Below, one piece after another: positions 57,015 to 64,000 of a DNA stretch of 64,000 nt. The position numbers and the translations under genes are program-made. Source of the stretch: an uncultured Amphritea sp. (lineage in GTDB: Bacteria > Pseudomonadota > Gammaproteobacteria > Pseudomonadales > Balneatricaceae); assembly GCF_937127095.1 (NCBI RefSeq), contig NZ_CAKZLP010000019.1, positions 186,001-250,000 of the forward strand, read 5' to 3'. Numbering within the stretch: the stretch's first letter is position 1; the number at the start of each line of letters is the position of its first letter. The notes under the pieces were generated by a model, which saw only the letters and a program-made list of their open reading frames with translations, was not told the DNA's origin and ran no database searches.

Positions 57015-57392
57015 GTGTTTAGCTGGATAGCTCGTTTTAGAAAAGCTGACATCAAAAAGCTAATTATTATAGGCATCGGTTACTCAAGTCATAACCTGTC
57101 CAAAGCGCTATTGGCAACGGGAGGTTATCAGATAATTGCCTATATCGATGAAGAGCCCTGGAATCACCTGAACCAGATGAACGGCGCAAAACTTTACTAT
57201 CCCAGTGAGCTGTTAGCGTTGGCAGAAAAGCATCGTGTCGATGGCGTGTTGAAATTTGAGGGCGAGGGGTGGCAGCCAGACAATCAGTCTCTGGTCGCAC
57301 TTAAAAAATTATCGGCGGTATATATTGATCTGGACGGGAGTCTGAAGACGGACGAACAGGTCAGAATGGTTAATCAGTGCTTATTGTTTTAA
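57015..57392 (+). CDS. Small Rossmann-like hypothetical protein
   Basis: 125 aa. KLIIIGIGYSSHNLSKALLATGGYQIIAYIDE is a nucleotide-binding-type beta-alpha-beta unit as in CoA-binding or PglD-like N-terminal domains, but no second domain follows. GTG start, GGAG upstream, 18 bases after the GlcG gene, so probably co-transcribed. Function unknown. Confidence 0.7.
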   Translation: MFSWIARFRKADIKKLIIIGIGYSSHNLSKALLATGGYQIIAYIDEEPWNHLNQMNGAKLYYPSELLALAEKHRVDGVLKFEGEGWQPDNQSLVALKKLSAVYIDLDGSLKTDEQVRMVNQCLLF

Positions 57393-57404
57393 TAGAGGAA
57401 AGCG

Positions 57405-57430
57405 ACTGGCTCGCTCAGCGGTGAGCCAGT
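57405..57430 (-). terminator. Hairpin at the end of the 60-aa gene, weak terminator
   Basis: ACTGGCTC pairs with GAGCCAGT; it covers the last codons of the minus-strand gene. Only a modest T-content follows. Confidence 0.35.
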
Positions 57431-57597
57431 GGACTACGGATGAATTCAGGCAGTTCTGCTGATAGCAGGTTGGTTAGTTTTTTAGCGATATTAGAGAAGA
57501 ACTCTTGCAGATATTCTGCGCGCATGCGATCAGCTTCTGCAATAACTTCATTAAGGTCATAGTCAGTGGATTCCTGTCCGTATAAGTGTTTGCTCAT
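57415..57597 (-). CDS. Small hypothetical protein, 60 aa
   Basis: Start ATG 57597 (MSKHLYGQESTDYDLNEV) with AAGGAAG upstream; the longer ORF in the track adds a basic leader from an upstream codon and is not preferred. Charged helix EADRMRAEYLQEFFSNIAKKLTNLL and no membrane segment. Family not recognised; the good ribosome-binding site makes it likely real. Confidence 0.65.
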   Translation of the reverse strand: MSKHLYGQESTDYDLNEVIAEADRMRAEYLQEFFSNIAKKLTNLLSAELPEFIRSPLAHR

Positions 57598-57880
57598 GAT
57601 TGTCTTCCTTTGAATATTTAAGATAGAAACTATTCTAGACTTTGGTCTAAGACTAAACAAACGAGTAATTCTTGAATAAAAGATTAGAAAAACTCATCTT
57701 TTCTGTTGCGATGAGGTTGGTAAAATAACGGCTAGGCTGCAACAGGATGATAGCTTATCGAATTTTTCTATAGCGATAGCAACATATGGATTCGTTTTTG
57801 ACTAACCGGTTTTCTATCATTGCCCCTCAGTTCTGACGATTTTATTCATCGCTTCTTACCCTACTTACAGGCCGCTTTCA

Positions 57881-59071
57881 GTGTTCGGAATATTGCGTAA
57901 GTTTTTTCTGCCAGTCGTTTGTCCCTCGGCAATTGTTTCAACCATTCACCAGGCATTACTGGTGGTGCTGCCGTTGTATGTGTTGACGATTGGCGGATCG
58001 CTGGCTGAATCCGCAATGATTATCGGGCTTAAGGGGATCGGTATGATGGTTGCAGATCTGCCTGCGGGGCTTCTTTTGGCCCGTTTTGGCGATAAGCGGG
58101 TGATGCTCGGGGCAGCAGTAACCTCATCGCTGGCGCTTGGGCTGATGGCGTTGTTTCCGATGCTCTCGGTATTAACCGCTTCGGCACTGTTACTGGGTTT
58201 TGCCCATGGCAGTTGGCTGGTAGGGCGTATTGCTTATGTTACGGATACTGCGGCTCCGGGAGAGCGCGGCAGGGTTATGTCTTTGTCTGCGGGTACCATT
58301 CGGCTGGGTAATGTAATCGGGCCGTTACTGGCAGGACTTCTTATTGCCGCGCAGGGATATCAGTTTACCTTGGGTGCATTTGCTGTCAGTTCTCTACTGG
58401 TCGTTTTGTTTGTCTCCTTATGGGTTTCCTATATCAAACCTCATGGGCAGGATAATCACAGTGTTCTGGCCTTGCGCGATGCGCTGGTAGACAACCATAA
58501 GGTTTTTCTGACCGCGGGCGTCGCATCGTTGGCACTGATGCTGGTGCGTGCATCCAGAGCGTTGCTGCTGCCTCTGACAGGCGCTGCACTGATGCTGGAT
58601 GAAACCAGTATCGGTATCGCTATCTCTATTGGTGCGATGATAGACACGCTGCTGTTTTATCCTGCTGGCAGTATGATGGATCGTATTGGGCGTAAACCGA
58701 TCTTTATCGCCAGTCTTGTGCTGCTGGGCCTGAGTATCAGTCTGTTGCCTCTTGCCGAGGGGTTATGGAGTCTGGTGTTAATTGCCTCATTGATGGGGGT
58801 GGGCAATGGTGTTTCAGCGGGGGTAATTATGACCGTAGGATCTGATCTTGCGCCGAAAATGAACCGGGGGGGATTCATCGGTATCTGGCGTTTGCTCTCG
58901 GATGTCGGTTCTACATCCGGGCCACTGATCATTGGCCTGATCGTTAAACTTTCAGGCCTTGCGATGGCAACTTACAGTATTGGATTTCTGGGACTGTTGG
59001 GAGGGGCTTTCGTGGTAAAAGCGGTTACAGAAACGCATCGAAGGCCCGCTGAAACTAAACCTGATCGCTGA
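57881..59071 (+). CDS. Major facilitator superfamily transporter
   Basis: 396 aa, about 12 hydrophobic segments. DLPAGLLLARFGDKRVML is the loop 2-3 signature, PAGSMMDRIGRKPIF its repeat in the second half. Resembles drug/sugar-type efflux MFS proteins; substrate not predictable. GTG start 57881 with a poor ribosome-binding context. Convergent with the siderophore-interacting gene 14 bases away. Confidence 0.87.
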   Translation: MFGILRKFFLPVVCPSAIVSTIHQALLVVLPLYVLTIGGSLAESAMIIGLKGIGMMVADLPAGLLLARFGDKRVMLGAAVTSSLALGLMALFPMLSVLTASALLLGFAHGSWLVGRIAYVTDTAAPGERGRVMSLSAGTIRLGNVIGPLLAGLLIAAQGYQFTLGAFAVSSLLVVLFVSLWVSYIKPHGQDNHSVLALRDALVDNHKVFLTAGVASLALMLVRASRALLLPLTGAALMLDETSIGIAISIGAMIDTLLFYPAGSMMDRIGRKPIFIASLVLLGLSISLLPLAEGLWSLVLIASLMGVGNGVSAGVIMTVGSDLAPKMNRGGFIGIWRLLSDVGSTSGPLIIGLIVKLSGLAMATYSIGFLGLLGGAFVVKAVTETHRRPAETKPDR

Positions 59072-59085
59072 TTCCTCGACCAGGC

Positions 59086-59829
59086 TTACAGCTGCTCTTT
59101 TTTGGCCACTTTGTGACGGTCTTCTGTCATACCGTGTTGCCAGTAGCTGCTGATATACATCTTGCCTTTCTCTATCGGTGGCTGGGTTTTGATGTGACTG
59201 CGAGCTTTAAGCACCTCTTCGAGTTCTGCGGCTATCCAGACTGAGGGCTGCCCCGCGAGCCAGGGTAGTTGGAGTATCGCATCACTAAATTTTTTCAGAT
59301 CACCTGGTTCAGGGTTGATTATCCAGATCACTTCAAGGGCCGCCGGGATGGTGATGGCATCCAGAGCAGCTTTATCCTCCTCTGAAATAATCTCCAGAAC
59401 GAGATAACCCCGTGCATCTTCCGGCAACTGCTTCAGGTTATTCCGGATCGCGGGCATCGCTGTCATATCACCAGCGATCAGAAACCAGTCTGCGGGCAGT
59501 GATATCGGTTTGCCAGGGCCAGGGCCACCAATTTGGATCGTATCACCAGGCCTGGCCGAATCGGCCCACACAGAAGCAGGGCCGCCGTCAGTATGGATAA
59601 CAAAGTCCAGTTCCATTGTGCACTGCTCATAATCGATCTGACTGATGGTATAGGTACGCAGGCAGGGTTTCTGCTCATCTTCCTGTGGAAATACCAGCTT
59701 AATGTAGTTCCCTGCAGCGTTTTCCGGATATTGGGCAATGCCTTCGCCATATACAGTTATGCGGCGCATATTAGGGCTGATGAGTAGGTTTGATTTGACG
59801 GAAAACTGCAGAGGCGTTGGTTTGGCCAT
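59086..59829 (-). CDS. Siderophore-interacting flavin protein (ViuB/FAD-binding 9 family)
   Basis: 247 aa cytoplasmic ferric-siderophore reductase type. CLRTYTISQ binds FAD, ADSARPGDTIQIGGPGPG and LIAGDMTAMPAI are the middle motifs, and the C-terminal SSYWQHGMTEDRH is diagnostic. ATG 59829. No siderophore genes nearby. Confidence 0.9.
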   Translation of the reverse strand: MAKPTPLQFSVKSNLLISPNMRRITVYGEGIAQYPENAAGNYIKLVFPQEDEQKPCLRTYTISQIDYEQCTMELDFVIHTDGGPASVWADSARPGDTIQIGGPGPGKPISLPADWFLIAGDMTAMPAIRNNLKQLPEDARGYLVLEIISEEDKAALDAITIPAALEVIWIINPEPGDLKKFSDAILQLPWLAGQPSVWIAAELEEVLKARSHIKTQPPIEKGKMYISSYWQHGMTEDRHKVAKKEQL

Positions 59830-59990
59830 TGATACTCCGGAAGTGGGCGTTAATTACGCTTAAAAAGATACCATTTTAAGCCCTTGACTTAAATAGTTGA
59901 CTCTAATGGTTGGTTATTGGTTCTGTTGAATCGCAAGTGGGTAAACACTGGCTAAATAACGTTGCACAAAAGTGTTGTACTGTCATGCAG

Positions 59991-60020
59991 GTAAATAAAA
60001 AGGCCTCGCAAGAGGCCTTT
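59991..60020 (-). terminator. Intrinsic terminator after ligI
   Basis: AAAGGCCTC/GAGGCCTTT stem with GCAA loop; the minus strand continues TTTTATTT. It closes the ligJ-K-galD-ligI operon. Confidence 0.88.
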
Positions 60021-60071
60021 GACATTGATGCTTAAACAGCACCAACGTGGGACGTGGGGGAAGTTATAAGA

Positions 60072-60944
60072 TTATTTTTCCCAGTAGAGTCGCATTGGGT
60101 TATCAATCAGCAGCGCCTGTTGCAGCTCAGCAGTCGGTGCAATCATCGGGATAACATCAACCAGTTTGCCGTCATCAGGCACATGAGACTTCATGTTGGG
60201 ATGTGGCCAGTCGGTACCCCACAGCACCCGGTCCGGGAACTTCTCAACCAGGGTGCGGGCGAATGGTACTACATCGCTGTAATCCGGCGCTTGCAGTGTC
60301 AGACGCTCAGGGCAGCTGACTTTGGTCCAGACATTGGTGTTTTCAGCCATGAGATTGATAAAGCGCTGAAAATCTTCGTGATCAACACCGTTGGCAACAT
60401 CGGGGCGGCCCATATGGTCAACAACGATGGTGGTATCAAGCTGCTTGAGGAACGGGATCAGGTCTTCCAGGTCCGGCGCTTCAAAGTAAACCACGATATG
60501 CCAGTCCAGCTGTTTGATCTTCTCAGCAACACTGAGAAACACCTCTTTTGGCGTAGTATCAACCAGTCGCTTGACGAAGTTAAAGCGTACGGCGCGCACA
60601 CCGGCTTCATGCATCACTTGCAGCTCTTCCATGCTGATAGCCGGGTCGACAACAGCGACGCCACGTGCCAGCTCACCGGCTGTATTCAGCGCATCGATCA
60701 GGGCAGCGTTATCGGTGCCATGGCAAGAGGCCTGAACGATGACATTGCGTTCAAAGCCGAGATAGTCGCGCAGGGCAAAGAGCTGCTCTTTAGATGCGTC
60801 GCAGGGGGTGTATTTACGCTTTGGATGGTAGGGAAACTTATCCGCCGGGCCAAATACGTGGCAGTGTGCGTCTACAGCACCAGCCGGTACTCTGAATTCC
60901 GGTTTACTTGGGCTGTCATGGAATGGAAGGTAATCAGCGTCCAT
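60072..60944 (-). CDS. ligI: 2-pyrone-4,6-dicarboxylate hydrolase
   Basis: Amidohydrolase-superfamily lactonase opening 2-pyrone-4,6-dicarboxylate to 4-oxalomesaconate. 290 aa. GAVDAHCHVFGPADKFPYHPKRKYTP, VDHMGRPD and LWGTDWPHPN are the metal/substrate motifs of LigI. ATG 60944. Last gene of the operon, 46 bases after galD. Confidence 0.94.
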   Translation of the reverse strand: MDADYLPFHDSPSKPEFRVPAGAVDAHCHVFGPADKFPYHPKRKYTPCDASKEQLFALRDYLGFERNVIVQASCHGTDNAALIDALNTAGELARGVAVVDPAISMEELQVMHEAGVRAVRFNFVKRLVDTTPKEVFLSVAEKIKQLDWHIVVYFEAPDLEDLIPFLKQLDTTIVVDHMGRPDVANGVDHEDFQRFINLMAENTNVWTKVSCPERLTLQAPDYSDVVPFARTLVEKFPDRVLWGTDWPHPNMKSHVPDDGKLVDVIPMIAPTAELQQALLIDNPMRLYWEK

Positions 60945-60990
60945 TTTTTATTCCTATTCTTTCGTTGGCAAAGGCGCGGTTGGCCAGGCT

Positions 60991-62049
60991 TTAGCTGGCA
61001 AACACTTCGCCATCAAACAGTTTGCGGGCGGTACGCAGGATAGCAGCGCTTATCGCTTCGCCCTGATCATTCATCTGCAGAATCACCGTCATCTCACCGA
61101 TCGGGTGTTCTACCGGCATTGTCTTCGTGGCACCCGCAGGGATATCCGCCAGTGCGTGCGCAGGAGAGTCCGGCAGAATGCAGGCGGTGGCAACACTGAC
61201 AGCGCCTAATACTCCAATCGATGCGTGGCAGCGGTGGGGGATAAAGGTGCGGGTGGAGATTGAACCGCCCTGAGTCGCCCGGCTGACCATGCTCATTTTA
61301 GGTACCGATTTGTGGGTGACATCACCCAGATTCATCATCGGGCCAGCCTGCAGGCGGATCGATTCTAAACGTGATTTCAGCGCTTCGTTCTGTTCCAGCT
61401 GTTCCCGGGTTTCCGTGCCGGTAATACCCAGGTCTTCCGCTTTAATAACCACGACAGGCATACCGTTATCGATACAGGTAACCGCTACGCCATCAATGAT
61501 GTCGACCTGGTTGCCGGTTGGCAGCAGGGCGCCGCAACTTGAACCGGCAGTGTCCTGAAAGGTAACCGGAATGGCGCTGGCGGTGCCAGGAACGCCGTCG
61601 ATACGGGCATCGCCCAGATAGCTGACTTTACCGTTCGGGGTCGGCACCTGTTCGATGGCGATCTGACCGGTGTTCTCCATGTAGATAGCAACAGAGGTTT
61701 CATCTGCGTCTACAGCGACCAGTCCGCGTTCTATTGCAAACGGGCCGATACCGGCGAGAATGTTGCCGCAATTCTGCGCATCAGTCACGGTCGCCTGATC
61801 GACGAACACCTGAAGGAACAGGTAATCAACATCGACACCAGGACGTTCCGATTTTTTAACCACGGCCACTTTCGACGTCAGTGGATCGGCACCACCGATA
61901 CCGTTGATCTGACGAGGGTCCGGCGAGCCCATAATGGCGAGCAGAAAAGCATCCCGCTCCGCAGTATCCGTCGGCAGATCTTCAGCGAGGAAGTAGGCAC
62001 CCTTGGAGGTGCCGCCACGCATCCACATACAGCGGGCTGAATCAGACAT
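60991..62049 (-). CDS. galD: 4-oxalomesaconate tautomerase, PrpF family
   Basis: 352 aa from ATG 62049 ([17 protein letters not shown]), overlapping ligK by eight bases. The 442-aa ORF in the track adds 90 residues read out of frame through ligK and is wrong. [42 protein letters not shown] and [16 protein letters not shown] fit PrpF/GalD isomerases. It converts the keto and enol forms of 4-oxalomesaconate before hydration. Context favours GalD over methylaconitate isomerase. Confidence 0.9.
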   Translation of the reverse strand: MSDSARCMWMRGGTSKGAYFLAEDLPTDTAERDAFLLAIMGSPDPRQINGIGGADPLTSKVAVVKKSERPGVDVDYLFLQVFVDQATVTDAQNCGNILAGIGPFAIERGLVAVDADETSVAIYMENTGQIAIEQVPTPNGKVSYLGDARIDGVPGTASAIPVTFQDTAGSSCGALLPTGNQVDIIDGVAVTCIDNGMPVVVIKAEDLGITGTETREQLEQNEALKSRLESIRLQAGPMMNLGDVTHKSVPKMSMVSRATQGGSISTRTFIPHRCHASIGVLGAVSVATACILPDSPAHALADIPAGATKTMPVEHPIGEMTVILQMNDQGEAISAAILRTARKLFDGEVFAS

Positions 62050-62719
62050 ATTTGAGGCCTTTTTCTTCCAGGCGAGGGCGCATGTTGTAGATATCCAGCC
62101 CCAGCTCACCATTGGCCATACGCACGCGTTTATCCTCTTCACGTGCTTCACGGGCGAGTGCTTCTGCCAACACCTCTTCCGCTTCTTCGCGGCGAACGAC
62201 GACCACGCCATCATCATCAGCGATGATGATATCACCCGGGTTAATGATCTCATCGGCACAGGCCATCGGGATATTGACTGAACCCAGGGTCTCTTTAATG
62301 GTGCCCTGGGCAAAGACATGTTTAGCCCAGACAGGGAAGTTCATCTTACGCAGATCACGGGTATCGCGAACACCGGCGTCAATGATCAAACCAACGACTC
62401 CACGAGCCTGTGCAGAGGTCGCCAGCAGATCACCAAAAAAACCAAAGTTAGACGGGGAGGTAGGTGCAAACACCATGATATCTCCCTCCTGGCATTGCTC
62501 AATTGCCACGTGCATCATCCAGTTGTCGCCCGCTGCGCCAGAGATGGTGATCGCGGAACCGGCAATGGTGACATCCATCTGAATCGGGCGCAGGTGATCG
62601 GCTAACAGACCACGGCGGCCCTGAGCTTCATGTACTGTCGCCACACCGCACTTACCCAGCGCTGCAATGACTGCCGGATCAGCTCGCTCAATATTTTGTA
62701 CAACAACATTCTCTTGCAT
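62042..62719 (-). CDS. ligK: 4-carboxy-4-hydroxy-2-oxoadipate aldolase
   Basis: 225 aa of the HMG/CHA class II aldolase (RraA-like) family. [48 protein letters not shown] and [11 protein letters not shown] contain the metal and pyruvate-binding residues (GxxLxxxA and DxxxRD patterns). Cleaves to pyruvate and oxaloacetate, the last step. ATG 62719. Confidence 0.93.
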   Translation of the reverse strand: MQENVVVQNIERADPAVIAALGKCGVATVHEAQGRRGLLADHLRPIQMDVTIAGSAITISGAAGDNWMMHVAIEQCQEGDIMVFAPTSPSNFGFFGDLLATSAQARGVVGLIIDAGVRDTRDLRKMNFPVWAKHVFAQGTIKETLGSVNIPMACADEIINPGDIIIADDDGVVVVRREEAEEVLAEALAREAREEDKRVRMANGELGLDIYNMRPRLEEKGLKYV

Positions 62720-62763
62720 AACTGCTCTCCTAAAGTGTCAGTTCTGAATATGGCAAGCTGAGC

Positions 62764-63780
62764 TTATTCTGCAATTTTCAAACGGCTGAATACCCGACGG
62801 GCATTGCCTTCAAAAATCATCGTTTTCTGCTCTGCGGACAGCTTACTGTTGTTGTCGATATAGCGCTTGGTGTCATCGAAGTAATGACCGGTTTCAGGGT
62901 CGATACCGCGCACCGCGCCAATCATCTCAGAAGCAAACAGGATGTTTTCAGTTGGAATAATATCCAGCAGCAGGTCGATACCTTTCTGATGGTATACACA
63001 GGTATCGAAATAGATGTTTTTCAATGCCGAGATCTCCAGTGGCTCATAGCCCTGGTCCTGCATCAGGCCACGGAAACGACCCCAGTGATAAGGCACCGCG
63101 CCGCCGCCGTGAGGGATGATGATCTTCAGTTCCGGGAAGTCTTTGAAAACATCAGACATCACCAGTTGCTGGAAGCCTGTAGTATCGGCGCCAAGGTAGT
63201 GTGATCCGGTGGTGTGGAAACAGTCGTTACACGAAGCACTGACGTGAATCATCGCCGGTACGTCCAGTTCGCACATCTTTTCATACAGCGGATAGAAAGA
63301 GCGGTCAGAGAGTGACGCATCCTGCCAGTGACCGCCAGATGGGTCCGGGTTCAGGTTGCAGCCGATAAAGCCCATCTCTTCGACGGTACGCACCAGTTCA
63401 GCCACTGATTTAGCCGGATCAACGCCGGGAGACTGAGGCAGCTGAGCGACCGGTGCGAAGTTTTTAGGATACAGATCACAAACCCGTTTGATCAGGTCGT
63501 TCTGGTGCTCGGTCCAGTACTGGCTGGTGTACTCATTACCGATATGGTGTCCCATCCAGCTTGCACGGGGAGAGAAGATGGTCAGATCTGTGCCACGTTC
63601 CTGTTGCAGGCGCAACTGGTTGTTCTCGATACTTTCGATAATCTCGTCATCGCTGACAACAACCTTGCCTTTTTCACCCTTGAAAGTAGGGTCCTTGGCT
63701 ACAGCGGCTTTTTGCTGGTCGCGATATTCACCAACACCGGGAGGTGTGGTGGTGTAGTGTCCATGACAGTCGATAATCAT
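62764..63780 (-). CDS. ligJ: 4-oxalomesaconate hydratase
   Basis: 338 aa from ATG 63780 (MIIDCHGHYTTTP), the usual LigJ start, with AGAGAAG upstream; the track's TTG start at 63834 adds a foreign leader. Amidohydrolase fold: DCHGHYTT, FSPRASWMGHHIG, IIPHGGGAVPYHWGRF and NILFASEMIGAVRG. Hydrates the 4-oxalomesaconate enol to 4-carboxy-4-hydroxy-2-oxoadipate. First gene of the operon. Confidence 0.93.
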   Translation of the reverse strand: MIIDCHGHYTTTPPGVGEYRDQQKAAVAKDPTFKGEKGKVVVSDDEIIESIENNQLRLQQERGTDLTIFSPRASWMGHHIGNEYTSQYWTEHQNDLIKRVCDLYPKNFAPVAQLPQSPGVDPAKSVAELVRTVEEMGFIGCNLNPDPSGGHWQDASLSDRSFYPLYEKMCELDVPAMIHVSASCNDCFHTTGSHYLGADTTGFQQLVMSDVFKDFPELKIIIPHGGGAVPYHWGRFRGLMQDQGYEPLEISALKNIYFDTCVYHQKGIDLLLDIIPTENILFASEMIGAVRGIDPETGHYFDDTKRYIDNNSKLSAEQKTMIFEGNARRVFSRLKIAE

Positions 63781-63888
63781 CTGCGCTTCTCTCATACCTT
63801 GTTGTTGTGTGCCTGCCGATCTGGCTATGGGCAAAGCCTGAGAGGCGGGTACCTGACAGGTAAGTTCTGCATAGCAAAGATAGCAAAT

Positions 63889-63925
63889 ATACCTTAAAGG
63901 TATTCTGAACAGCCCTTTAAAGGCT
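63889..63925. promoter_or_regulatory. Two TTTAAAGG-type palindromes upstream of ligJ
   Basis: ATACCTT-A-AAGGTAT is perfect (63889-63903); AGCCCTTTAAAGGCT (63911-63925) is near-perfect. Centres are about 22 bases apart, two helical turns. Candidate operator of the lower-pathway operon; its regulator is not in the window. Confidence 0.45.
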
Positions 63926-64000
63926 ATTCAATTTTTAAAGTGATGGTATTAGTTTTTGAGATAGACTATGTTTTATAGATAGTTTTTCAGAGGATGCCAC

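Noticed and set aside
60054-61043. 329-aa ORF on + opposite ligI
   Set aside because: Antisense shadow of the clear ligI gene; no homology and Cys/His-rich noise.
62050-62319. 90-residue N-terminal extension of the galD ORF
   Set aside because: It reads ligK in another frame; ATG 62049 with the MRGGTSKG motif is the family start.

Overview
The window looks like the chromosome of a marine gammaproteobacterium of the Oceanospirillaceae/Pseudomonas-like type. The first 14 kb carry asd-fimV-truA-trpF-(trpBA)-accD-folC-dedD-cvpA-purF-metZ, the order known from Pseudomonas but with trpBA placed between trpF and accD. Other support comes from TamAB, the RimK operon, a TRAP-type solute-binding protein and aromatic-acid catabolism. 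No tRNA, rRNA or CRISPR was seen. Many start positions in the ORF track are TTG or GTG codons; starts were moved to better-supported codons where the sequence allowed.

Layout. (1) 0-15.3 kb: housekeeping genes, all on +, with clear intrinsic terminators. (2) 15.4-16.9 kb: an accessory island. A GIY-YIG nuclease-domain gene sits in what looks like one integron gene cassette: left junction GTTATAC, and an attC-like hairpin whose outer box GTATAAC is its exact reverse complement. Inverted arrays of short palindrome-tipped repeats flank the cassette. No integrase is in the window. (3) 16.9-19.9 kb: an AmmeMemoRadiSam locus (radical SAM, Memo, AMMECR1) with an overlapping macrodomain gene. (4) 20-21 kb: a small heat-shock protein and a DUF2185-like gene. 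(5) 21.2-27.2 kb: upper aromatic catabolism. Two AraC regulators flank protocatechuate 4,5-dioxygenase (ligAB) and a two-component flavin-dependent phenol hydroxylase, and a repeated TTAACTATGGA-type motif lies in three of the intergenic regions. (6) 27.3-37.7 kb: a RIO-type kinase and three aconitase-family genes within 9.5 kb. (7) 38.2-44.1 kb: an unrecognised signalling cluster with a receiver-like protein, two roadblock-type proteins, a PAS protein, a PhnD-like binding protein without a signal peptide, and a convergent chemoreceptor. (8) 44.4-52.5 kb: an orphan TRAP binding protein, a GntR regulator and TamB/TamA. (9) 52.9-59.8 kb: the retropepsin-RimK-M14 deacylase operon and assorted small genes. 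(10) 60-63.8 kb: a minus-strand operon ligJ-ligK-galD-ligI, the lower protocatechuate 4,5-cleavage pathway.

How they fit together. The hydroxylase, LigAB and the ligJ-K-galD-ligI operon together cover ring hydroxylation, 4,5-cleavage, pyrone hydrolysis, tautomerisation, hydration and aldol cleavage to pyruvate and oxaloacetate. The only missing step in the window is the LigC dehydrogenase. The pathway is split into two blocks about 37 kb apart. The best candidates for undescribed biology are the roadblock/PAS/PhnD-like cluster and the repeat-flanked cassette.
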